Assembly: GCA_033557465.1 (NCBI GenBank)
Contig: JAWIIG010000038.1
Location: forward strand, 248,001 to 312,000
Origin: Ichthyophis bannanicus
Lineage: Eukaryota > Chordata > Amphibia > Gymnophiona > Ichthyophiidae
Direction: 5' to 3'
DNA: 64,000 nucleotides
Position 1 is the first letter of the stretch, and every line of letters begins with the position of its first letter. Shown in pieces: positions 54,084 to 64,000 of the stretch. The notes beneath the pieces were generated by a model. The model worked only from the letters and a program-made list of their open reading frames with translations, ran no database searches and had not been told where the DNA came from. The position numbers and the translations under genes were made by a program.

Positions 54084-54084
54084 C
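54072..54084 (+). promoter_or_regulatory. candidate +1 recoding site, copy 2
   Basis: GGGGGTTTTTGAC at the ORF1 stop, identical to copy 1 (2983-2995). The +1 frame gives GVFDSQCIAP, aligning with GVFDSLSIAS of copy 1. Confidence 0.45.
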
Positions 54085-55972
54085 TCCCAGTGCATAGCTC
54101 CTCTCCCACCGGTTTGGCCCTGCACAGGAGGTCGGCTGTCCCTGTACGCCCACAGGTGGCCAGCCATTACATCCGATACTTGGTTTTAAGGATAGTCCAA
54201 AACGGCTATCTTCTCCATTTCAGCCAAGTACCTACCTCCTATTTCGCAGGAGAGCATCTCAGACCCCTCTTACACAAGAACCTCCTCTTTCAGGTCTTCT
54301 CAAGGATCAGGCGGTGGAACCGGTGCCCCACCACCTGCAAGTGACAGGCTTTTACTCCAGGTATTTCCTCATACCGAAAAGACAAGGAGGCTTTCGCCCC
54401 ATCATGGACCTGCGAAATCTCAACAAGTTCTTGGTGAGGGAAAAGTTCAAGATGCTTTCACTTGGGATACTTCTGCCTTACCTCCAGCAGGGAGACAGGC
54501 TATGCTCCTTGGACCTAAAGGATGTGTACACACACATCCTCATACACCCAGACCACAGACAATACCTCAGGTTTGTGGTCGGAGGAAATCACTTCCAATA
54601 CAGAGTGCTTCCCTTTGGTCTGGCTTCCGCTCCAAGGGTTTTCACCAAGTGCCTAGCTGTGGTAGCGGCCTTCCTCAGGACCCAGGGGATCTTTGTGTTC
54701 CCTTACCTAGATGACTGGCTCATAAGAGGCCAGTCAGCCCAGGAAGCGCACCACACAACAGTTCGCACAATCACTCTGCTTCAGCATCTGGGGTTCGTCA
54801 TCAATCACGCAAAGTCCTCTTTGCTCCCCACCCAGAACTTGGAATTCATAGGGGCAAGGCTAAACACCCTGCAAGCAAGAGCTTACTTACCATTGGACAG
54901 GGCAGGCCACCTGCTGTCTCAGGTAGACATGGTGAGTCATGTATCCCACGTGTCAGCATGGAGGTTCTTATGCCACATGGCCTCCACAGTTCATGTTACT
55001 CCTTTCGCACGCATGCACATGCGGACAGCTCAGTGGTCCTTGTGGGACCAGTGGTCACAGGCCACAGGATGCCTGTCTGACAGAGTAGCAGTATCCATAC
55101 CCCTGGGGCAGTCCCGGCAGTGGTGGTCACAATCAGAGAACCTCCTGCGGGGGGTACCGTTCCAGCTTCCCGTGCATACAAGGGTGCTGACCACGGATGC
55201 CTCCTTGATGGGATGGGGAGCCCATTGTCAGGGCTCTTGCACTCAAGGTCAGTGGACTCCTCAGGAGGCCACACTCCAGATCAACCTGTTGGAACTCCGA
55301 GCCATTCACTTAGCTCTAAAAGCCTTTGCTCCTGTCCTCTCCAATCACTCTGTCCTGGTACAGACGGACAACCAGGTGGCTGTGTTCTATGTGGACAAAC
55401 AAGGCGGCACAGGATCACGGATCCTTTGCCAGGAGTCTCTGGACCTCTGTTCGTTTGCAGTTCAGCACAACATGTCTCTCCATGCGGTTCATCTACCAGG
55501 CCAGGAGGACTGCCTGGCAGACAGACTGAGCAGGGTTCTTCAACCCCACGAATGGCAACTAAACAGGGAGGTCGCCCAGAAGATTTTCAACCACTGCGGC
55601 CTCCCATCCATGGATCTCTTTGCCAGTCCACAAAATCATCAGTTGCCCCAGTTTTGCTCCAGACAACCGCACCCCCTCTGGGTAGCGGCCGATGCTTTTC
55701 TTCTCCCTTGGTCGGGGAGCCTCCTGTATGCTTTTCCGCCTACCCCACTGGTAGCATGGACTCTCTTCAAGATTCGCAGGGTCAAAGCCTGGGTGATCCT
55801 AGTAGCGCCCAGGTGGCCGAGGCAGCCTTGGTTCCCACTTCTTCTTCAACTGGCGGTAGAGACCCCTCTCCCCTTGGGGGTGCGACCCGACCTCTTCACC
55901 CAGGAGCAGGGTTCCCTCGTGCACTCCAAACCCAGATCCCTCAATTTCATGGCCTGGCTGCTGAGAGGGTAG
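54082..55972 (+). pseudogene. DIRS RT/RNase H/methylase, copy 2
   Basis: From 54314 to 55972 the frame is open: PKRQGGFRPIMDLRNLN, SLDLKDVY, YLDD at 54704-54715, then RNase H TTDASLMGWGAH, LLELRAI, QTDNQVAV, LADRLSR, and DLFASPQN and YAFPPTP of the methylase-like part. Upstream, a 1-base loss near 54187 and a further deletion near 54293 break the N-terminal part (compare residues 1-90 of copy 1). The catalytic acids are intact. Confidence 0.88.
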
Positions 55973-56985
55973 GCCTTGCACCTCTTCTCCTACCCGAGGG
56001 GGTAGAAGAAGTGTTGTTGGCCTCCAGAAGGCCGTCCACCAGAAAATGATACGCTTGTAAATGGTGCAGGTTCCAGGTGTGGTGTCGCCAACATACCGTG
56101 GAACCCTTCTCTTCTCAGGTTCCCCAAGTATTACAGTACCTGCTTCATCTCTCGGAGGTGGGACTCAAGTTGAACTCAGTCAGGGTCCACCTGAGTGCCT
56201 TGTCGGCTAACCACGCCCCAGTAGATGGTCAGCCTCTCTCGGCTCACCCCTTGGTAGCCAGGTTTCTCAGGGGCCTGCGCCTGCTGAAACCTCCCATCTG
56301 TCCTCCAGCGACGGAGTGGGATCTCAATGTGGTCTTGCAGCAACTCACTCGCCTTCCTTTCGAGCTGATGTCCACTTGCCATCTGCGCTTCCTCTCCTGG
56401 AAGGTGCTCTTCCTGGTGGCACTCACGTCAGCTAGAAGTGTGAGTGAGCTGCAGGCTCTAGTCTCAGATAGACCGTACACACGGTTTTACAAGAACAGGG
56501 TGGTGCTCCGCACACCCCCCAAGTTCCTCCCAAAAGTGGTTTCCTCGTTTCACCTCAACCAAGAGGTGGTTCTTCCAACCTTCTTTCCCAGGTCACACAT
56601 AAGCAAGGCAGAAACAGTTCTGCATACCCTGGATTGTAAGAAGGTGCTCACCTTCTACTTGGAGCGTACGCGGGGGCATCGAAGGGCTTCTCAGCTCTTC
56701 ATCTCTTATGACCCCAGTAAACTGGGTCTACCGGTCTCCAAGCGCACGTTATCCACCTGGGTGGCGGACTGCATCGCCTGGGCATACAGGGCAGCTAATC
56801 TCCAGCTGCACGGTCGTATCACGGCCCACTGTGTCACCGCTCTGTTCCATTGGCAGACATCTGTCAGGCCGCAACTTGGTCTTCAAGCCAGACTTTTGCA
56901 GCCCATTACTGCCTGGAGAGAGAGTCCCGACGGGACAGCATTTTCAGACAGGCGGTACTCCGGAATCTATTCGAGATTTAGGCAA
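55950..56985 (+). pseudogene. DIRS tyrosine recombinase, copy 2, inactivated
   Basis: Starts near HGLAAERVGLAPLL and ASRRPSTRK. Three defects: a TGA at 56047-56049; Ser instead of catalytic Arg (ARSVSEL, AGT at 56437-56439, where copy 1 has ARRVSEL); and a deletion after AHCV near 56835 that removes the Arg of H-x2-R and shifts the frame. The ending (LADIC, ATW, the HYCLERESR block) is readable in a shifted frame to about 56981. It cannot be catalytically active. Confidence 0.88.
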
Positions 56986-57110
56986 CTCCGACCCTCTGGC
57001 CCTCTGGTGTGAAGCTACCGTGGGGACTGCATTCTCTCTCGCTGCTGTTGCGTCTCACCTAGAGGGAGCCTTTTTCGGCTCTAGGTTCTCGGTAGCCTGT
57101 AGCTAGGGAG

Positions 57111-57209
57111 TCCCATATGTGAGGACTGGCTTCCTGCTTGTTCCTGGAGAAAGCGTGGTTACTCACCTGAAACAGGTGTTTTCCAGGGACAGCAGGAATC
57201 AGTCCTCAT
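57111..57209 (+). repeat. ICR, DIRS copy 2
   Basis: TCCCATATGTGAGGACTGGC to GTTCCTGGAGAAAGCGTGG and CTCACCTGAAACAGGTGTTT, complementary to left and right ends in turn. Confidence 0.88.
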
Positions 57210-57273
57210 GACCCTCCCTCCTCCCCTGGAGTTGCAGTTACTGTTATTGATTTTTATTCATTTTGCCATCTTT

Positions 57274-57460
57274 TTAGCAAGATGGCACCCTTGGGCGGGA
57301 AGGGGACCGCGCATGCGCAGGGCATTCCCAAAGGCTTTCTTTGAAAGCTGGGGAAATTGCTCCGCATGAGGGCTCCATCGGCGCCGACATCACCCATATG
57401 TGAGGACTGATTCCTGCTGTCCCTGGAGAACACCTGTTACAGGTGAGTAACTACGCTTTC
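57274..57460 (+). repeat. right inverted terminal repeat, DIRS copy 2
   Basis: Inverted copy of the left repeat plus the right extension CACCTGTTACAGGTGAGTAA and CTACGCTTTC. Confidence 0.88.
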
Positions 57461-57850
57461 CTGACTATCTTTGACCCTTATCACTCTCTATGCTCCTCTT
57501 CACTGCTCTCACTCCTAGGAGATAGATTAAAATCTCTGCCTTCCAAGGCAAAATTTGAATTCACTAGGAATTTAGCTTTTTTTTCTTTGTTACTCTTTCC
57601 TTGTGGAACAGCCTTCCTTCGGCTATCAAACTAGAGTTTAAGAAACACAAAACTCTTCTAAAAACATCTAATTTGGGATTAGGCTGGACGGAGGGAACTT
57701 TCTATAATAGATACTTTCTTCTCTTCATATCTATGTCCTCATGTGTAGTCGCTCTGTATATTACTTTACGCTTTCCTTCCAGACTTTGTTTTTAAAGTTA
57801 TAAATTGCTTTGCATGTTTTGTTACAAAGGGTGGTATATCAAGTGAAATT
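57461..57850 (+). pseudogene. LINE RT tail fragment, right of DIRS copy 2
   Basis: Continues the fragment at 51500-51775. LWNSLPSAIKLEFKKHKTLL (57601 on) is the conserved LINE C-terminal block; the 3' end TAAATTGCTTTGCATG with GGTGGTATATCAAG lies near 57840. Confidence 0.65.
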
Positions 57851-57861
57851 AACCATAAACT

Positions 57862-58090
57862 ACCTGAGTTCTCTGGTGCAGAGATGGCAGGTCATAGGGG
57901 ACAGGAACTGTGACACTGCTCCGCCGAATTCAGGTAAGCGCTGCATTGCAGTTTCAATGCCATTGCTGCAGGTCCCAAAGGAGGGGGTGGGGGGGGGGGG
58001 GGAGATGGCATCAGAAGCAATGGGGTGCCCCTGGAATGTCTGCACTCTAGGAGACCGTCTAGTTTGCCTAATGGTAGTGCCAGCCCTGGG
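57862..58090 (-). mobile_element. hAT-like fragment
   Basis: Read on the minus strand it starts CAGGGCTGGCACTACCATTA with GGCAAACTAGACGG, matching the left end at 25204. It has a G14 run at 57988-58001. The other end and target duplication are not clear. Confidence 0.45.
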
Positions 58091-58419
58091 TGGGATGGGG
58101 TGGAGAATGATTTTGAACTCCTCAGTTATAGGCAACATTATGTCTAAGGTGAACAGGAGTCTGCCGCCTGCATTCTTACTGTTGGAGGTGCTGCAACAAT
58201 ATTATGGATTCACTCATGCAGGGAAGGCAGGTCCCATGGAACCTGCCTTCCACATCCTACTTCCAAACCCCTTAGAGGGAAGGTTGGTTGTAGATTGGCT
58301 CAGCGGATTTTTCAAGATTAACCCAGTGTTTTCCAAAAAGCTTCAGCTTCATAAACTCTTTTCTCCAGAAGAGAGGAGGGCTGAGGCTTTTAGCCCCTTG
58401 CATTAATTAATGTTTGTGA
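58091..58419. other. no feature recognised
   Basis: No clear open frame of known type or repeat. Confidence 0.35.
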
Positions 58420-58590
58420 ATATAGTTGGTAGCACTTCTAGAACTAATTGGAGGAAGTATCTTTTTCACTCAAAGCACAGTTAAGTTGTGAAATCCGTTG
58501 CCAGAAGATATTGTGAAAGCAGTTAACATAACCGGGTTTAAAAAGGGTTTAGACAGGTTCCTGGAGGAAGGTCAATAAACCATAATTAGA
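58420..58590 (+). pseudogene. CR1 ORF2 C-terminal fragment
   Basis: WRKYLFHSKHS, then (shifted) VKAVNITGFKKGLDRFLEE and INHN align with [12 protein letters not shown] and [10 protein letters not shown] of the CR1 copies at 11234 and 39287. Confidence 0.75.
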
Positions 58591-58654
58591 TTTCTTTTTT
58601 AAGTGCTGTCAAGTCCATGCTGACTCCTGGTGACCCAGCAGCCCCTGTGTTTTC

Positions 58655-58806
58655 TTGGCAAGGTATGACTGAAAGCAGATTGCCAGGCTTTTTCTTTTGA
58701 GGCAATAGAGGGTAAAGTGACTTGCCGAAGGTCACAAGGAGTGCCAGTGGGAATCAAACCCAGATCTCTTGGGTGCTAGGTTATTGCTCTAACCACTAGA
58801 TTACCA
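58655..58806 (-). mobile_element. tRNA-derived MIR-like SINE
   Basis: On the minus strand: TAATCTAGTGGTTAGAGC (A box), GATCTGGGTTTGATTCCC (B box), then CCTTGTGACCTTCGGCAAGT and CACTTTACCCTCTATTGCC (CORE/MIR part). Confidence 0.75.
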
Positions 58807-59519
58807 TAATTAGCTAGTTTAAAATTGCAAGTCATTTTGGGAGCAGTATTTTTTTAAGTATATGAAGGAAATTAACGTTTTTGCACTTACACTAAACAAC
58901 CCCCACCCAACTCCATGCATTAAATAGGCCCTGTGGTAGTGATGGATATTTGTGCACATTGCATGCTGAAACTTGGAATAGAGCTGGAGAATCTACAGTA
59001 TCAGCAGTAACACCTGCTAAACAGGTTAGAGCACCCACTTATTCCAGCTTTCATAAGAAGCCAGAATGATTCCATCATGATAGCTGAGATGGAAACTAGA
59101 TAGCTGGATGACTTTAGCTGGGAGAAAGCATCAGATAATGAAAATGCTGACCCATGGTGTTTCAGCTTCAGGCCTTCCCCTTCAGTATGCAGGATCGGGA
59201 TGGGAGGGGTTTGGAGAGGCCTGAAAACATTGGCCAAAAATTCAGCTTTTTTTTGTATGCCAACACAAATACTATAAATACTGTTTCCACTGATTCATAA
59301 TGCATATGGGTGAAATTTGAGGGGGTGAGGGGTCGGAAGCCCCTCCCCTCCCTCAAATTCTCTAGACTGGAACATATAGGGGGTAGCAGCCGATGGCTTC
59401 TCACTCTTGCTATCTGGCCGGGCCATGGGGACTTGGAGCCTGCCTAGTGCTGTCAATCCCCCCAGATACCTTCTCCATCTACTAACCCCCATCAATTTTC
59501 ATAACCAAATTGGATACTG
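58807..59519. other. no feature recognised
   Basis: Unclassified sequence; short frames without known products. Confidence 0.35.
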
Positions 59520-59693
59520 AGCCTTGCACCGATTTGACTTATGCCTGTATTGTTGCGACTAGATTGTAAGCTCTGATGAGCAAGACTCTGACGAGCAGGG
59601 ACTGTCTCTTGTATGTTTGACTGTACATCGCTGCATGAGTGGCGCTATATAAGTGCTAAATAGTAGTCGTAGTAGTAGTAGTAGTACAATTCC
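59520..59693 (+). mobile_element. retroelement 3' end with (GTA)n tail
   Basis: AGATTGTAAGCTCTGATGAG, GAGCAGGGACTGTCTCTTG and GCGCTATATAAGTGCTAAAT then GTAGTAGTAGTAG at 59664-59687. This wording is that of a common vertebrate SINE/LINE tail. Confidence 0.6.
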
Positions 59694-59699
59694 TGTTTA

Positions 59700-60250
59700 A
59701 AAAAGATGTGTGCAGGTACGAAGGTGAGGGAAGCTGTGAGATCTGGTAGCACCGAGCATGTTCTGAGTCCCTGCGGCCTTGTGCTGTGGGAGAAGAGGAA
59801 GAGAGAAGGAGAGATGAGTAAGAGGAGAGGATGGGAGGGGGAAATGTGGCAAAAGAATATGGGAGTGAAGAAGGCAGGAGAGATGGGGAAGGCAAGAGGA
59901 AATAGGGAGGGCAAGTGGAGGGGGAAGGCAAGAGGAAAAGAAGCAGAAAAATGAGTTGAGGGAAAAGGGGAGGAGCTGGAGGAGAGATGAAAGCTGTGAA
60001 AGGATAAAGGAGGGAGGAGAAGCGATAAAATGGGGAAGGAGGGTGGTTAGGAACAAGACAAGGAGAGGTGGAGGAAAAGAGAGATGAGGAAGAAAGGTGA
60101 GAGTTGTATGATAGCAGATGGAGAGAAGAATATAAGAAACAAGGAATGGTGAATGCTGGGAGAGGAATGATGTGTAATGATGTGTTTGAGGAGGAGAGGA
60201 ACAAGTGGGTATAAGAAAGAAGGGAGTAAAGATTTGAAGAGCAGGATAAA
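59700..60250. repeat. purine-rich (GA) low-complexity tract
   Basis: The plus strand is about nine-tenths A/G from 59790 to 60250, made of GGAGA, GAGGAA and AAGG words without a stable period. Ser/Pro/Leu-rich antisense frames here are artefacts. Confidence 0.75.
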
Positions 60251-60269
60251 GAAAAACAAAAGTGCCTCA

Positions 60270-60369
60270 GCTCAGAGTCGAGAACTGAGCCAACATGCTG
60301 TTAGGCTGGAACAGTTGGAGGCTCAAGTGGAAGAGTTGGGGACAGTGAAGGATGCCAGTGTAAACAAGA
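60270..60369 (+). other. possible CR1 ORF1 coiled-coil fragment
   Basis: SRELSQHAVRLEQLEAQVEE followed by LGTVKD resembles the heptad part of CR1 ORF1 proteins. Too short to be sure; the DIRS element interrupts it. Confidence 0.35.
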
Positions 60370-60477
60370 GTTCCTTAGCGTCTCTCCAGTCCAGTCCCTG
60401 TGTTCTGAGTTGTGCCCCCCTTCCAGCAGCTGGGAGACTGAGCATCTACTCATTTTTTTCCTCTGCTTCCCCTAGGG

Positions 60478-60486
60478 TATATAAGG
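60478..60486 (+). promoter_or_regulatory. TATA-like box in DIRS leader
   Basis: TATATAAGG, about 108 bp inside the left end. The matching place in the other family-2 copy reads TACAAATAA (42909-42917). A possible core promoter; not shown. Confidence 0.35.
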
Positions 60487-61277
60487 ACTGGCTCCACCTA
60501 CCAGCATCAGTTTTGCTCAGTCTCCAAAGCAGCGTAGCGAGGCAGTAACCCAGAGCATAGGTTACTGGAGAGACTTAGCTGTTATTTCTTGTTCTTTATT
60601 TCTTTATTTCTGATTGATTTCTTTGATTTTGTTTGTAGTAGGTTTGTCTTCCCCTCTTGCCGGTCTCTTCACCCCTCGGGGAGTAGGTAAGGAGGAGAAC
60701 CCGGCATCCGGCCCCTTAAGGGGTCAGGAAGTGGAACCGGGAATCAGCGTCCCAACAGTGCTGCTGCGGGCGCCCTTTTTAGGGGACCGCAGTGCGGAGA
60801 GGGCCCGGAAGGTTTTCTGCCCGTCTGTGATCTCCGGGGCCTCTGCCGTCTTCCCGCCTCACTGCCGAAGCCCTTCCGGCGGCTGAGCATGAGCGTGGGA
60901 AGATGCTGCAATCCATGAGGCATTGGAAGCCGGCTCTGTAGCTCAGCTGCAGCTAAGAGGGCCAGGAGTGCGGTGCGAACCGCATAGCTCTCGGAAGACT
61001 ACGCAGTCGCGGTCGGAGGACGACCTGGGAGAATTCTGAGGGACGGATCAGTCCCTCGAGGAGGTAGGCCGTTTTTTCTTCGCGCGCTTCTAGCGCTCCC
61101 CTCCCCCCCAACCCCTCTTCTCCCTCCCCAGGCTGGCAATCTGGGCTGGAAAAGAAAAGAAGATACTTATAAAATCTTCTAAGCTTGTTGTGGTAGAGGA
61201 GGAACACTTCAAGTAAAAAAAAAAGAGTTTAAGTTTTGGTGTCTGAGGTGTGGGGGGGGGGGGGGCAGAGACCCACC

Positions 61278-62870
61278 ATGCCGGCTAGGCCCCAGTGCCT
61301 GGTTTGCGGTACGTATAGGGGCACAGTATCGGAAAACAGAGTGTGTCGGGGCTGCCCGGCTGAAGCTGCCTCAGTGGAGCAGGGGATGCAGTCGGGGGGG
61401 GGGGGGGGGTCCCAGGACACGCTTCTTCCATCCTTGGAGTCCATGGACCCTCCGGAGCTGGCCTCTCAGTCTGCATCTGTTCATATGCCTCCTCCAGAGC
61501 AGTCTTCTATTCCCCTTTCTCAACCTAGCCCTCTGGCCACGCTGGGAGGTCTGGAGGCTGTTAGCGGAGGTGAATTTTCTCCTGAATTTGTTCTCCTGAT
61601 GCACAAGGCATTCTGCTTGCGTAAGCAGGGAGCACAGGAGGTGGGAGTGTTAGTAAAAGGTATTCGGACCCTATGGATCAGGAGTAGGCGGGGCCGTCTC
61701 CCAAGAGGTCTAGGCTCACTCACGAGGAAGTTGTCGGCCCTCCACTTTCCGGATCCCCGGAAGGGGATGTTTTGGACAGGGAGCTAGGGGATGATGAGGA
61801 GGAGCTCAAAGAGGGCGAACTCCTGGAGGAGGAACAAGCTAGGATTGTCCGAGTGTCAGCGTCAGTCCATGTCCGTGTCTCTTCCCTGTCCGCTCGAGAC
61901 CAAGACAGCATTACAGTGGTGGCTTCACCCGGAGAACCTGAGCCGCGATATACCGCTCGAGAGGAGTTGCCAACCTTGATCAGTGAATCCCTAAACGTTC
62001 TTAACATGGCAGCCGGGGCCCCTACCGAGGACGAAGTGCTGTAGGACCCGCTGATTCAGGTGGTTAGGAAGACCCAGAGAGTCTTTCCAGTGCACCGGGT
62101 AGTGAAGAGGATGATTCAAGAAGAATGGGAACAGCCAGATTCGGGGCTTAGGGGGGGGTGCGCTCTATGGCCCGGCTGTACCCGTTGCCAGAGGGGGAAA
62201 AGGAGTTACTCCGTTCCCCCAAGGTAGATGCGCCAGTGGCTGCGGTCACGAAAAAGACCACTACTCCAGTTGAGGGCAGCACGGCACTCAAGGATACTCA
62301 GGATAGGAAGGTGGACGCTCTGCTCAAGCAGGCATTTGACATTAGTGCCCTGACTCTCCAGGCGTCCGTGCTTGCGTTGGTCACAGCAGTTTCAGCTGAC
62401 TGATGTTCCTCAGGCGGAGTCGGCCGGTGAGGCAGCAAAGATTGAGTCTGAGGCTGCCTTCTTGGCAGATAGCCAGTATGATCTGGTCAGGAGCCTGGCA
62501 AAGAACATGGCATTGGTGGTGGCAGCCCGCCGCTCTCTTTGGCTGCGCAATTGGTCTGCCGACGGTTCCTCCAAAGCCTGGCTCAGTAGGCTCCCCTTTA
62601 AGGGGAAGCTTCTCTTTGGCGAGGACCTGGACAAGTTGGTCAAACATTTGGGGGAGTCTAAGGGAGGTAGGCTTCCAAAGGATAAGCCTAAGCAGATCCG
62701 TCTTCCCGCTCCATCACGACCTCAACCTTGAGAGTCGTGTAGGTTTCGGGGTTTCCGGTCTGTCCCCTTTCAGAGGGGTCGCTTTCCCTCGAGGGGGCAG
62801 GGCTTTCAGGGATTCCGGGGAGCTGGGAAGGGGTTTGGAACATGTTCTTCAGGCTCAGGTCCCAGGAAAC
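61278..62870 (+). pseudogene. DIRS ORF1, family 2 copy 2, decayed
   Basis: Starts MPARPQCLVCGTYRG with C7-x2-C10 and C23-x2-C26 as in the relative. Breaks: a frame change between about 61625 and 61690 with a TAG in the new frame near 61685, a TAG at 62042-62044, a shift in the G-run near 62151-62157, and another near 62380. Conserved blocks survive: MIQEEWEQPDSGLRG, SPKVDAPVAAVTKKTTTPVE, VVAARRSLWLRNWSADGSSK, LLFGEDL. It carries an extra 107-bp block (61856-61962) absent from the relative. Confidence 0.85.
61856..61962 (+). repeat. 107-bp segment duplicated from RT into ORF1
   Basis: Matches 63859-63965 at about 104 of 107 bases, same orientation. At 63859 it is native RT coding sequence (WSHQRQSMS..., colinear with WSHQSDALS of the relative). 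In ORF1 it is read one frame off (SASVHVRVSS) and separates RIVRV from ELPTLI, which are adjacent in spirit in the relative (RVVRVFHRDELPALI). Confidence 0.88.
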
Positions 62871-62907
62871 TGCAATGAAACAATGGGGGCCTAGCAGAGG
62901 GTTCTGC

Positions 62908-64000
62908 CGGTTGGGGGACGTCTACGGCAGTTCTTCCCAGCTTGGGCCCGGGTCACGTCAGGCCAATGGGTCTTGGAAGTTGTTCGGGAGGGCTACGCTC
63001 TCGGGTTCGCAAGGCACGTCCCTCTTTGCTTTGTTTGCTCCCTGTGCAAGTCTCTGGCCAAGCGGACAGCCGTACGAGAGACGCTGGCATGCCTGTGGCA
63101 ATTAGGAGCAGTAGTGCCGGTGCCCTTAGACCAACAAGGTTGCAGTCGATACTCGATCTACTTTGTGGTGCCCAAAAAGGAGGGGACCTTTCGGCCTATC
63201 CTAGATTTAAAGGGCGTCAATCGTTGCCTCAGTGTACCGCACTTCCGAATGGAGACGCTGAAGTCTGTCGTGGTGGTGGTGCGACAGGGAGAATTTCTGA
63301 CTTCTCTAGGTCTTACAGAGGCATATTTGTATATTCTGGTATGCCAGGCACATCAACAGTTTCTGCGGTCCCGGATGGTCACTTCCAGTTTCAAGCGTTG
63401 CCGTTTGGCCTCGCAACAGTTCCGCGCACCTTCACCAAGGAGATGGTGGTAGTGGCGGCGGCTCTGCGCAAGGAGGGGATGCTAGTCCATCCCTACCTCG
63501 CTGACTGGTTGATTCGATCGAAGTCTGTAGAAGAGAATTGGTCGGCGATGCCCCGACTGCTTACCTTCCTAAGAGGTTTGGGTCGGGTGATCAATTTGGA
63601 GAAGAGCATGTTGCGGCCTTCACAGGAACTCGACTATCTGGGAGCGACGTTCAATATGGCAGCAGGTGCCATTTCCTTACCGGACCGAAGGGTGGAAGAT
63701 ATGAGGCGTTTTCTTTTTCAGTTCCTGGCCATGAAAGCGCCCTCGGCTTGGCATTACCTTCAGGTCCTGGGGACTATGGCGGCCACTATAGAGCTGGTGC
63801 CTTGAGCCAGGGCTCACATGCGTCCTCTACAGTGGGCCCTACTCCGGTGCTGGTCTCATCAGCGTCAGTCCATGTCCGTGTCTCTTTCCTGTCCGCTCGA
63901 GACCAAGACAGCATTACAGTGGTGGCTTCACTCGGAGAACCTGAGCCGCGGTATACCGCTCGAGACTCCGTTGTGGATACAGTTGACAACGGATGCCTCT
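62908..64000 (+). pseudogene. DIRS RT, family 2 copy 2, active site lost
   Basis: VGGRLRQFFPAWARV, VPKKEGTFRPILDLKGVN, then SLGLTEAYLYI (the first catalytic Asp is Gly: SLDLTEAY in the relative), a frame change near 63370, FGLATVPRTFTK, and YLAD at 63494-63505 where active copies have YLDD. A stop (TGA) follows LVP at 63803-63805. RNase H begins at the window end (TTDAS). Two of the three RT catalytic acids are gone. Confidence 0.88.
63859..63965 (+). repeat. source copy of the 107-bp duplicated segment
   Basis: Native position within RT/RNase H connection; see 61856-61962. Confidence 0.85.

Larger units (their letters stand above)
51776..57460 (+). mobile_element. DIRS family 1, copy 2: complete but mutated
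   Basis: Same architecture as 671-6454: left repeat (51776-51935), ORF1, RT/RNase H/methylase, YR, ICR (57111-57209), right repeat (57274-57460). Inserted in a LINE fragment; target AAGTTC before and CTGACT after. Element ends share TTC with the target and no longer duplication is seen. Every gene except the RT core has frameshifts or lost residues. Confidence 0.92.
60370..64000 (+). mobile_element. DIRS family 2, copy 2 (left 3.6 kb, runs off window)
   Basis: The left end TTCCTTAGCGTCTCTCCAGT at 60371 matches the family-2 left end at 42720. It contains the leader, decayed ORF1 (61278-62870) and RT into the start of RNase H (TTDAS at the window edge). YR, ICR and right end lie outside the window. 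Confidence 0.88.

Noticed and set aside
59656..60204. 182-codon minus-strand open frame
   Set aside because: Translation of a GA-rich tract: Ser/Pro/Leu/Phe only.

Overview
The window looks like transposon-packed intergenic DNA from a large vertebrate genome. I found no host gene, rRNA or tRNA gene, or CRISPR array. The mix of abundant DIRS tyrosine-recombinase retrotransposons with CR1 and L2 LINEs, tRNA-derived SINEs, Tc1 and hAT DNA transposons fits an amphibian best (a caecilian is my guess). This is inference from repeat content, not from a host gene.

Layout. 1-673 is a Tc1/mariner remnant cut by a nearly intact DIRS element (671-6454). 6790-8278 is an L2-like LINE. 9826-16620 is a decayed second-family DIRS copy split by a near full-length CR1 LINE on the minus strand (11067-15184). 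16.6-28 kb holds LINE and SINE tails, a two-copy foldback repeat, a 493-bp hAT element with a perfect 8-bp target duplication (21264-21756), a second Tc1 (22067-23992), a hAT-like palindrome/minisatellite element (25204-25995) and a LINE endonuclease-domain fragment (26050-26720). 28003-31600 is a DIRS fragment split by a 2.56-kb hAT-like element (28466-31029). 31745-34612 is an L2-like LINE and 36029-36860 a LINE RT fragment. 37104-41451 is a rearranged DIRS copy with a CR1 LINE fused in frame. 42720-48820 is a complete second-family DIRS, 49638-50060 a small hAT, 51776-57460 a complete but decayed first-family DIRS, and 60370-64000 the left part of a second-family DIRS that runs off the window.

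The DIRS elements dominate. Each complete copy carries inverted terminal repeats, an internal complementary region (ICR) that joins copies of both ends, ORF1 (zinc-cluster, gag-like position), RT/RNase H with a Dam-like methylase region, and a tyrosine recombinase (YR). The expected life cycle is reverse transcription to a circle whose end-to-end junction matches the ICR, then YR-mediated integration. Here integration left no real target duplication, only 2-5 bases shared between element end and target.

Most unusual observations: (1) in two divergent DIRS families the YR lies in the same frame as ORF1, with one terminal TGA between them and an open frame of about 2.9 kb running across the RT gene, while the RT lies in the +1 frame; (2) in the first family the ORF1/RT junction is a conserved GGGGGTTTTTGAC that would suit +1 frameshifting, and the RT frame has no ATG before its core; (3) 107 bp of one element's RT gene has been copied into its own ORF1 in another frame; (4) hAT-like elements repeatedly combine end repeats, a long internal palindrome and a G-rich minisatellite.
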